Assembly: GCA_015183035.1 (NCBI GenBank)
Contig: JACZZP010000007.1
Coordinates: 1 to 64,000, forward strand
DNA from: Meloidogyne chitwoodi
Taxonomy: Eukaryota; Nematoda; Chromadorea; Rhabditida; Meloidogynidae
Length of the DNA stretch: 64,000 nucleotides
Direction of reading: 5' to 3'
Below the pieces are notes generated by a model. It was given only the letters and a program-made list of their open reading frames with translations. It was not told the origin of the DNA and ran no database searches. The position numbers were made by a program, and so were the translations under genes. This document shows positions 28,101 to 37,674 of the stretch, piece by piece. Every line of letters begins with the position of its first letter. The first letter of the stretch is position 1.

Positions 28101-31100
28101 GCGGTTGAACCTCCCAAATTATTTTTTCGGAACAAGTCTGAAATTTTCGGAACAAGTCTCATAACTTACTGAATTTTCTTCAAAAAATATTCATTCCAGC
28201 TTCAATATATTCAGAATTAAATCCTCTTTCGAATGATATATGACTCATACGAAACTTACCTACAGATTTTTTTTACAAAAATTCAAAATAGTCATTCTCC
28301 CCCAAAAAATTTCTATGTTCAGCAACTTGCAACTTTTGACTGTTCTGTTAAAGGTTGATAATTTTTGCTTAAGAATGAAGAATATAGAATGAGAATCATA
28401 ATAAAAGAAAAAAATTTGAAGAAATACCAAAGAAATAAAAAGTTAATAAATTTGTTCCCCCCATCTCCCTTTTTACACCCAGCCAAAACCCAAGCTCTCC
28501 AAAGTGGAAGTGGCTTGTCTCTTCTACACCTATTGAAGCTCTAATGCTTGGATGTGACCGTATCTGGTCTCTTCTGTACCTTTTGAAGCTTAAAGGTTTG
28601 GAGTTTAATTTTTTATACACCCAATGAAACTTAAAGGTAGAAAAGGGTGTTCCTTTACTCCTTCTATTTTCAAAAAAAATTTTCTCAAAAACTAGTCGAT
28701 GGATTTTTGAATTTTATAGCTCATTCGATTCAGCTCTTTACGCTCTTTCAAATGATACTAAATTCAGAAAAATTCCAACGATGGAACTTTTTTTATAAAA
28801 GTTCAAAAATATTCCTTCCCCCAAATTTTTCTATACTTTCAAAAAAATTTTTCTCAAAAACTAGTCGATGGATTTTTGAATTTTATAGCTCATTCGATTC
28901 AGCTCTTTAATCTCTTTCAAATGATACTAAATTCAGCAAATTTCCAACGATGGAAATTTTTTTATAAAATTTCAAATATATTCCTTCCCCCAAATTTTTC
29001 TTCAAAAAATCATCTCTCAAAGCCTTCTTATTTAGGAGGTCTATCATAGCTCATTCGATTCAGTATTTCGAGCTCTACAAATGATACAAATTACAGCGAA
29101 TATGATTCGGAGGAAATTTTTTTATCGAAGTTTTAAATATTCCTTCCCCCAAAAAATTCCAATGTTCATGGACTTGGTTCTCGAAATCTAGTCATTAAAT
29201 TTTTTTAAAAAATAGCTCATTCGATTCAGCTTTCAAAGCTCTTTCGAATGATATATGAATCATATAGAAATATTTTGTCGATAATAAGTTAGCCGCGGTT
29301 GAACCTCCCAAATTATTTTTTCGGAACAAGTCTGAAATTTTCGGAACAAGTCTCATAACTTACTGAATTTTCTTCAAAAAATATTCATTCCAGCTTCAAT
29401 ATATTCAGAATTAAATCCTCTTTCGAATGATATATGACTCATACGAAACTTACCTACAGATTTTTTTTACAAAAATTCAAAATAGTCATTCTCCCCCAAA
29501 AAATTTCTATGTTCAGCAACTTGCAACTTTTGACTGTTCTGTTAAAGGTTGATAATTTTTGCTTAAGAATGAAGAATATAGAATGAGAATCATAATAAAA
29601 GAAAAAAATTTGAAGAAATACCAAAGAAATAAAAAGTTAATAAATTTGTTCCCCCCATCTCCCTTTTTACACCCAGCCAAAACCCAAGCTCTCCAAAGTG
29701 GAAGTGGCTTGTCTCTTCTACACCTATTGAAGCTCTAATGCTTGGATGTGACCGTATCTGGTCTCTTCTGTACCTTTTGAAGCTTAAAGGTTTGGAGTTT
29801 AATTTTTTATACACCCAATGAAACTTAAAGGTAGAAAAGGGTGTTCCTTTACTCCTTCTATTTTCAAAAAAAATTTTCTCAAAAACTAGTCGATGGATTT
29901 TTGAATTTTATAGCTCATTCGATTCAGCTCTTTACGCTCTTTCAAATGATACTAAATTCAGAAAAATTCCAACGATGGAACTTTTTTTATAAAAGTTCAA
30001 AAATATTCCTTCCCCCAAATTTTTCTATACTTTCAAAAAAATTTTTCTCAAAAACTAGTCGATGGATTTTTGAATTTTATAGCTCATTCGATTCAGCTCT
30101 TTAATCTCTTTCAAATGATACTAAATTCAGCAAATTTCCAACGATGGAAATTTTTTTATAAAATTTCAAATATATTCCTTCCCCCAAATTTTTCTTCAAA
30201 AAATCATCTCTCAAAGCCTTCTTATTTAGGAGGTCTATCATAGCTCATTCGATTCAGTATTTCGAGCTCTACAAATGATACAAATTACAGCGAATATGAT
30301 TCGGAGGAAATTTTTTTATCGAAGTTTTAAATATTCCTTCCCCCAAAAAATTCCAATGTTCATGGACTTGGTTCTCGAAATCTAGTCATTAAATTTTTTT
30401 AAAAAATAGCTCATTCGATTCAGCTTTCAAAGCTCTTTCGAATGATATATGAATCATATAGAAATATTTTGTCGATAATAAGTTAGCCGCGGTTGAACCT
30501 CCCAAATTATTTTTTCGGAACAAGTCTGAAATTTTCGGAACAAGTCTCATAACTTACTGAATTTTCTTCAAAAAATATTCATTCCAGCTTCAATATATTC
30601 AGAATTAAATCCTCTTTCGAATGATATATGACTCATACGAAACTTACCTACAGATTTTTTTTACAAAAATTCAAAATAGTCATTCTCCCCCAAAAAATTT
30701 CTATGTTCAGCAACTTGCAACTTTTGACTGTTCTGTTAAAGGTTGATAATTTTTGCTTAAGAATGAAGAATATAGAATGAGAATCATAATAAAAGAAAAA
30801 AATTTGAAGAAATACCAAAGAAATAAAAAGTTAATAAATTTGTTCCCCCCATCTCCCTTTTTACACCCAGCCAAAACCCAAGCTCTCCAAAGTGGAAGTG
30901 GCTTGTCTCTTCTACACCTATTGAAGCTCTAATGCTTGGATGTGACCGTATCTGGTCTCTTCTGTACCTTTTGAAGCTTAAAGGTTTGGAGTTTAATTTT
31001 TTATACACCCAATGAAACTTAAAGGTAGAAAAGGGTGTTCCTTTACTCCTTCTATTTTCAAAAAAAATTTTCTCAAAAACTAGTCGATGGATTTTTGAAT

Positions 31101-32794
31101 TTTATAGCTCATTCGATTCAGCTCTTTACGCTCTTTCAAATGATACTAAATTCAGAAAAATTCCAACGATGGAACTTTTTTTATAAAAGTTCAAAAATAT
31201 TCCTTCCCCCAAATTTTTCTATACTTTCAAAAAAATTTTTCTCAAAAACTAGTCGATGGATTTTTGAATTTTATAGCTCATTCGATTCAGCTCTTTAATC
31301 TCTTTCAAATGATACTAAATTCAGCAAATTTCCAACGATGGAAATTTTTTTATAAAATTTCAAATATATTCCTTCCCCCAAATTTTTCTTCAAAAAATCA
31401 TCTCTCAAAGCCTTCTTATTTAGGAGGTCTATCATAGCTCATTCGATTCAGTATTTCGAGCTCTACAAATGATACAAATTACAGCGAATATGATTCGGAG
31501 GAAATTTTTTTATCGAAGTTTTAAATATTCCTTCCCCCAAAAAATTCCAATGTTCATGGACTTGGTTCTCGAAATCTAGTCATTAAATTTTTTTAAAAAA
31601 TAGCTCATTCGATTCAGCTTTCAAAGCTCTTTCGAATGATATATGAATCATATAGAAATATTTTGTCGATAATAAGTTAGCCGCGGTTGAACCTCCCAAA
31701 TTATTTTTTCGGAACAAGTCTGAAATTTTCGGAACAAGTCTCATAACTTACTGAATTTTCTTCAAAAAATATTCATTCCAGCTTCAATATATTCAGAATT
31801 AAATCCTCTTTCGAATGATATATGACTCATACGAAACTTACCTACAGATTTTTTTTACAAAAATTCAAAATAGTCATTCTCCCCCAAAAAATTTCTATGT
31901 TCAGCAACTTGCAACTTTTGACTGTTCTGTTAAAGGTTGATAATTTTTGCTTAAGAATGAAGAATATAGAATGAGAATCATAATAAAAGAAAAAAATTTG
32001 AAGAAATACCAAAGAAATAAAAAGTTAATAAATTTGTTCCCCCCATCTCCCTTTTTACACCCAGCCAAAACCCAAGCTCTCCAAAGTGGAAGTGGCTTGT
32101 CTCTTCTACACCTATTGAAGCTCTAATGCTTGGATGTGACCGTATCTGGTCTCTTCTGTACCTTTTGAAGCTTAAAGGTTTGGAGTTTAATTTTTTATAC
32201 ACCCAATGAAACTTAAAGGTAGAAAAGGGTGTTCCTTTACTCCTTCTATTTTCAAAAAAAATTTTCTCAAAAACTAGTCGATGGATTTTTGAATTTTATA
32301 GCTCATTCGATTCAGCTCTTTACGCTCTTTCAAATGATACTAAATTCAGAAAAATTCCAACGATGGAACTTTTTTTATAAAAGTTCAAAAATATTCCTTC
32401 CCCCAAATTTTTCTATACTTTCAAAAAAATTTTTCTCAAAAACTAGTCGATGGATTTTTGAATTTTATAGCTCATTCGATTCAGCTCTTTAATCTCTTTC
32501 AAATGATACTAAATTCAGCAAATTTCCAACGATGGAAATTTTTTTATAAAATTTCAAATATATTCCTTCCCCCAAATTTTTCTTCAAAAAATCATCTCTC
32601 AAAGCCTTCTTATTTAGGAGGTCTATCATAGCTCATTCGATTCAGTATTTCGAGCTCTACAAATGATACAAATTACAGCGAATATGATTCGGAGGAAATT
32701 TTTTTATCGAAGTTTTAAATATTCCTTCCCCCAAAAAATTCCAATGTTCATGGACTTGGTTCTCGAAATCTAGTCATTAAATTTTTTTAAAAAA

Positions 32795-33180
32795 TAGCTC
32801 ATTCGATTCAGCTTTCAAAGCTCTTTCGAATGATACCAAATTCAGTAAAGTTTTATAGAGGGAAAAAAAATTTCTTCAATTTAAAAAATTTATTCTCCCC
32901 CATAAAATTCCAATGTTCATGGACTTGGTTCTCAAAATCTAGTCATTAGATTTTTGAATTTCATAGCTCATTCGATACAGCTCTTTAAGCTCTTTCGAAT
33001 GATACCAAATTCAATATAATTCTATAGAGGGATTTAGAGTTCCATCAATTTAAATAATTTCTTCACCCCCAAAAAATTCCAATGTTCATGGACTTGGTTC
33101 TCGAAATCTAGTCATTAAATTTTTTTAAAAAATAGCTCATTCGATTCAGCTTTTCGAGCTCTTTCGAATGATACCAATGA
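32795..33180 (+). repeat. Diverged single satellite monomers at the array edge
   Basis: The monomer phrase TAGCTCATTCGAT occurs at 32795, 32964 and 33133, exactly 169 bases apart each time. The blocks share CAATGTTCATGGACTTGGTT and CGAATGATACCAAATTCA. They differ visibly from one another and from the 1194-bp unit. An old monomeric layer beside a young homogeneous higher-order array is the usual edge structure of satellites that expand from their middle. Confidence 0.85.
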
Positions 33181-33244
33181 AATTTAAAAATTTACAGACT
33201 AGTTTTTGAGAAAAAATTTTTTTAAAATTTTAAAAATGGTAAAA

Positions 33245-33860
33245 CCTGTTCATAGTTCCCAGAAAAAAAATTGGTCGAGTCATATGTCATTCGAAAGAGC
33301 TCGTCAAGCTGAGTCGAATGACATCAAAATCGACGAGTCGCTCCAACTTTGAGCCAAGTTACAGGTCCCTGAAATTTGAAAAACCATAGGGGGGTGTAAG
33401 CTCTTTTGAGGTGATTACCGCGGCTGCAATTAAATTATTTTCACTGAATTAATTATTTTGTTGTAATTTGCGCAGTAGAATGACGCATGTACCAAAAGCC
33501 AACCAGGGATGGGCTCCCACACGAAGAAGTGATAAAACACTCGCTATAGGTCCAAGTTTGGCGTGTTTCCATCAAACTTCGATCCTTCATAACTTTGTTC
33601 ATAATCGTTCAATCAAACTGATTTTGGTTTCATTCGATAGGTCTCGAAGAGCACTTTCGAATGAGCTATCATTTGTATAATCGAATTTTTCACTCCAAAA
33701 TGAGCTTATCCCCCCTATGGTTTTTCAAATTTCAGGGACCTGTGACTTGGCTCAAAGTTGGAGCGACTCGTCGATTTTGATGTCATTCGACTCAGCTTGA
33801 CGAGCTCTTTCGAATGACATATGACTCGACCAATTTTTTTTTCTGGGAACTATGAACAGG
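33245..33860. repeat. Foldback (inverted-repeat) element with ~159-bp arms
   Basis: The arm at 33245-33403 returns as its near-perfect reverse complement at 33702-33860 (for example CCTGTTCATAGTTCCC against GGGAACTATGAACAGG, and CCATAGGGGGG against CCCCCCTATGG). The ~298-base centre is not part of the inverted arms. Each arm holds the hairpin TGTCATTCGA...TCGAATGACA. No transposase is visible. This could be a non-autonomous foldback or MITE-like element, or the inversion point of the satellite, because monomers run plus on its left and minus on its right. Confidence 0.85.
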
Positions 33861-34440
33861 TTTTTCCTCAAAAATTTGGGGGAAGGAATAATTCAAAGTT
33901 CGATAAAAAAATTTCTATCGTTGGAAATTTTCTGAATTTGGTATCATTCGAAAGAGCTCGATAAGCTGAAAGAATGAGCTTTGAAATTTAAAAATCTACA
34001 GACTAGTTTTTGAGAAAAAATTTTTTGAAATTTTAAAAATTTGGGTTGCAGGGATAATTCAAAGTTCGATAAAAAAATTTCCATCGTTGGAAATTTGCTG
34101 AATTTGGTATCATTCGAAAGAGCTCGATAAGCTGAATCGAATGAGCTATGAAATTTAAAAATCTACAGACTAGTTTTTGAGAAAAAAATTTTTGAAAATT
34201 TAAAAACATTGAAAAATTTTTAGTTTGAAAATTTTTAAAAAAAGTTCTAACAGAAGATCCATAAATTTTATTGTATCATTTGATAGAGCTCGATACACTG
34301 ATTCAAATGAGCTATGATAGACATTCCAAAGTTAATTAGTTTTTGAGAAAATATTTTTTAAAAATTTAAAAACATTGAAAAATTTTTAGTTTGAAAATTT
34401 TTAAAAAAAGTTCTAACAGAAGATCCATAACCCTATTGAT
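33861..34440 (-). repeat. Satellite monomers in inverted orientation
   Basis: The phrase CATTCGAAAGAGCTCGATA occurs near 33946 and 34111, with a variant near 34278. The stretch TAAAAACATTGAAAAATTTT occurs at 34201 and again at 34367, 166 bases later. These are the reverse complement of the satellite monomer (CTGAATCGAATGAGCTATGA is the complement of TCATAGCTCATTCGATTCAG). The satellite family therefore continues past the foldback element with strand reversed and sequence decayed. Confidence 0.85.
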
Positions 34441-34600
34441 CGCATTTGCCAATTGGTTAAATCCCTTAAATGGTAAAGTAATAAAACACTCCCAATAGGT
34501 CCTAGTTTGCACGAAAACCAACTGGCCATGGGCTCTAAAATGGAGAAGTAATAAAACACTCCCTGTACTAGGTCCAAGTTTGAATGGGGCAAATTGTTTC
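34441..34600 (+). repeat. Dispersed repeat with GTAATAAAACACTCCC core
   Basis: Two copies about 70 bases apart (cores near 34478 and 34547) carry AGTAATAAAACACTCCC followed by an AGGTCC(A/T)AGTTTG phrase. A third copy lies in the centre of the foldback element near 33525, as GAAGTGATAAAACACTCGC followed by ATAGGTCCAAGTTTGG. CAACTGGCCATGGGCTC here also resembles CAACCAGGGATGGGCTC there. The two regions therefore share an older element. Nothing suggests coding. From 34601 to 34920 I see only AT-rich sequence without a recognisable gene. Confidence 0.6.
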
Positions 34601-34920
34601 AAGAGATTTGACCGATTTGGCGATTGGACAAATTGGTAAACGATCTATAGGGTTTCGATCTATAGGGGTGGACCCCAGTAAACAATTTCTTTTCTTTAAA
34701 GATAAACAGCAAAATCAATATTTTAAAATAAAAATGTAAACAACTATTTTTGAAACATATTTGCACCCAATTTATATCAACGCGAAAAATATTCAAAACC
34801 TATAAATCTCGAAACGGTCAAGAGTAAAATAGGTCAAAACGACAAATAACATATTAAGAAATGGTCCAGAATATAATATGAATTACGCTTTCTAACCCTT
34901 GGCTGTCTCTTGGGTTCCCG

Positions 34921-35583
34921 GACCTTTCGTCAATGAACCATTCGTCAATGAACTTTCCGTCAATACCTTTCGTCAATGAACCTTTCGTCAATACCTTTTC
35001 GCCAATGAACCTTTCGTCAATACCTTTTGTCAATAAACCTTTCGTCAATGAACCTTTCGTCACTTAAGTCACATTTTAAAAAAACAAACTGACAATCCCA
35101 ATGAATCTAGATCCAATTGAAAAAAAAAGTTAAATAATTCTAAAAACATGTTTCTAGAGATAAATTGGGGCGGAGATTATGAATCTGAACTCAGATTTTG
35201 TCTATCATTTGACTTTATCCATGAATTTTAATCAAGTACTTTATTTTTTGAAAAAAAATTTAAGCGAAAAAAAAAGACATACTATTCGATTCATCTCGTC
35301 GAGCTGAATCGAATGGTACCACTTACGTTTTACAAAATTAAATATGTACCGAGTTACATAAATTAAGGGATTGCCTGTTTGTTTTTTAAAAATATGACTT
35401 AAGTGACGAAAGGTTCATTGACGAAAGGTTTGTTTTTTTAAAATGTGACTTAAGTGACGAAAGGTTTATTGACGAAAGGTATTGACGAAAAGTTCATTGA
35501 CGGAAGGTATTGACGAAAGGTTCATTGACGAAAGGTATTGACGAAAAGTTCATTGACGAAAGGTTCATTGACGAAAGGTTCGG
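34921..35583. repeat. Foldback element with minisatellite arms (CTTTCGTCAATGAAC unit)
   Basis: Positions 34921-35073 are degenerate tandem copies of a 10-15-base unit, CCTTTCGTCAATGAA or CCTTTCGTCAATA. The reverse complement (GACGAAAGGTTCATT) is tandemly repeated at 35398-35583. Inside the arms lies a shared AAGTCACATTTTAAAAAAAC stretch (35067-35087 on the left; GTTTTTTTAAAATGTGACTT on the right, with a second degenerate copy near 35377). The loop contains a small palindrome at 35283-35314 (ATTCGATTCA ... TGAATCGAAT) resembling the satellite hairpin. The structure could extrude as a long hairpin. No coding role is supported. Confidence 0.8.
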
Positions 35584-35703
35584 CCACCGTCTCTTGCGCA
35601 TCACAAATTTATAGAATTATCCTTGCACACTATTGGTATTTTCAAAAATGAGATAAAAAAGTCCCCAAACATTAAAAATTAAATAATGTGAAAACAAAAG
35701 CTG

Positions 35704-37282
35704 TCATCTAAATCCTACAATCGTTTTTACATCCTCTAGTGTTCTTGCAACTATCTTTCTTGCCTGTTTTCCCCCACTTTCCAAAACGTCCCAGAGAGCA
35801 TTTTGATCGTGCATTAGTTGGTAGTATTTTTCACGTATTGGTTCGAAATGTTCACTGGAAGTAAAAAGAATTATATATAATATGTTCATAAAAATCGCAC
35901 AAAAAAGTTATCAAATATACTCAATAATAGAAGCCAATCGAAGTTTAAAAGCAAGTGTGTCCAAACCATTACATTCATTGACTACATTATCTGTACTCAT
36001 CTTTTTGAATTCACCATAAAGTGACACCTGCAAAATATTTAAGATTGAATTGAAAAAAATGTCAAATAATTCAAAAAATAATATTGTTAACAATAAACCA
36101 GGTTGCTAATAGCAGGTCGCTGCTCTGGATCAAATGAAATTTTTGGGTTAAAGTCGCTGAGTGCTGATTTTATCTTCCCGACAATCGTTTCTGTAGAATC
36201 TACCAAATTTATACGTGAATTTGCTTGAGGCTCTGATTTACTCATTTTTACTAATGGATCACGCAAACTCTTTATCTTTGGACTTGAGGTGTATACCTAA
36301 AATTAGGATTTTATTATACAAATTCTAATAAACATTTTTATCAATTGAAAACCTGGCTCGGAACTGAAAAATAATCCACACCGACTTTATAATTAAACGA
36401 GTTGACAATCTCTTTGAGGAGTACCAAATGTTGTTTCTGATCACTTCCAACGAGAACATGAGTAGAATGATAGCCAAGAACATCAGATGCTTGAAGAAGA
36501 GGATATGTAGCAAGCCCTACTGGTACTGATTTTCTTAATCTGAATATTAAAAACACATTATAGTAAATTTTGTAATTGTAAAACTCCGGGGGCCTTTAGA
36601 ATAAATTCAAGATTGAATGATTAAATAGCCTTGCTAAATAAGTTAAATTACTTCTTACGCTGGTTTTAAAATCGACCATAACTTCAAATTTATTCTAAAG
36701 GCTCTTTTGAAAAGCTTACTTCGATTTATCTTTAAATTGATTAAGTCCGGTAAGCATTGGCTAAAACGAAACGTCAACTTTATAAGAGTAAGAAAAACCA
36801 GAGTGGTAGCAGCCCCTAATATCCACATCAATTCAGTCAGTTCAGGAACTCTACTCTGTTGAACAATAATTGTTTTGTATGGATCAATCTACAATTTTAA
36901 CTGATTGATATTATAATAAAAATACCCCAGTGGAAAGCAAAATGGCCAATGTTTGAAGAATGTCGTTTCGTAGCTTGAATAAGTTTAAAGGATGCTTAAT
37001 TATTTTTCATCAATCGTCACAAACCTTATTTGAGGGTAAGAAACCTGTTGAAATAGAGTGCAAATCCGCGATTTTCATTACACGACAATTGTATTCTTTA
37101 CTCTAAAAATCAGTCTAGTAAAATAATTTAACATTTATACCTCCTGCAACTCGACAAAATGCTTAAGAAAACCCTGAAAAATACAACAATATATTGATTT
37201 TAAGAATAATTATAGGAACCAAGTAGTTTCCTATATGTAATATTCCAGTTGGTTGTACACCTGACATTAAAATTTTCATCAT
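35704..37282 (-). CDS. wars-2: Tryptophanyl-tRNA synthetase, mitochondrial/bacterial type
   Basis: Class I aminoacyl-tRNA synthetase that charges tRNA-Trp with tryptophan. The exons read MMKILMSGVQPTGILHIGN (HIGH-type motif HIGN, about 37225-37282), GFLKHFVELQE, CRVMKIADLHSISTG, IDPYKTIIVQQSRVPELTEL, then YPLLQASDVLGYHSTHVLVG and DQKQHLVLLKEI. Next come VKMSKSEPQ (KMSKS loop, about 36230-36250) and a C-terminal exon ending IVGFR and a TGA at 35704. At least seven exons are joined by short introns with canonical GT-AG ends. The order and wording fit the bacterial/mitochondrial TrpRS (WARS2) rather than the longer cytosolic enzyme. The start is placed at the first ATG after a TTTTTAG acceptor about 15 bases upstream. 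It leaves only about six residues before the SGVQPTG motif, so no mitochondrial presequence is visible; an upstream exon could supply one. Confidence 0.9.
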
Positions 37283-37674
37283 CAACCGATTGTATTCCTT
37301 ATGCTAAAAATTATAATTATTATAGCAAATTTAAAAATCTAGTATTATTCTGACTTTAGAAAACTATTTAAAAATTGTAACATTACTGAAAATTGTATAT
37401 ATCCAAACCTTATTCGAATTAAAATTTTGTTTTTATTTTTAATTGAAATTAGTTAAAATGCAAATAAGGAATAGAAAAAGGATACATAGGAGCAAATACA
37501 ACATATTTAAAACCAATATTTTGTTAAATAAAAAATTGTAGAATTTATGTGACAGCTTTTTTACATTTCACTTGATAAGGTTATCTCTGAATTTGATCAA
37601 TTTATGAGGTATATATAGAATATATGGCACTCAATTTGACAAAATTTCAAAAGAATGTTCAGAGGATTGTTGTA
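37283..37674. other. Intergenic, TrpRS to PP2C
   Basis: About 390 AT-rich bases between the phosphatase stop and the synthetase start. The side facing the synthetase ends in a TTTTTAG acceptor suited to spliced-leader addition. I see no RNA gene or coding exon. Confidence 0.5.

Larger units (their letters stand above)
1..32835. repeat. Higher-order satellite array, 1194-bp unit x 27.5
   Basis: A 1194-bp unit repeats head to tail without interruption. There are 27 whole units (1-32238) and a 597-bp partial unit ending at 32835, where the next base departs from the unit. I saw no substitution or indel between copies: position 1 matches 1195, 11941 and 23881, and every landmark recurs exactly 1194 bases later. 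The left edge is cut by the window, so the true array is longer. Each unit is composite (see the two sub-entries). Homogeneity of this degree means recent unequal exchange, gene-conversion-like turnover or rolling-circle amplification, or an assembler that copied a consensus. Centromeric, pericentromeric and subtelomeric satellites are all possible roles; the sequence alone does not choose. No protein-coding role is supported. Confidence 0.97.

Noticed and set aside
33468..33680. 70-codon frame in the centre of the foldback element
   Set aside because: It covers repeat sequence shared with 34.5 kb and has no transposase-like motif.
1..34440. Autonomous transposon or rDNA as source of the array
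   Set aside because: No transposase, reverse transcriptase or rRNA sequence was recognised in the 1194-bp unit.
34366..34796. Two minus-strand frames beside the satellite edge
   Set aside because: They lie on monomer and dispersed-repeat sequence; no domain and no splice structure.
34854..35063. Frame with repeated LTKG/TKGSL peptides
   Set aside because: The peptide repeat is only the translation of the CCTTTCGTCAATGAA minisatellite, and unit lengths that vary between copies break the frame elsewhere.
34921..35583. CRISPR-like short repeats
   Set aside because: Repeats are directly adjacent without unique spacers, they run in opposite directions, and the genome is eukaryotic.
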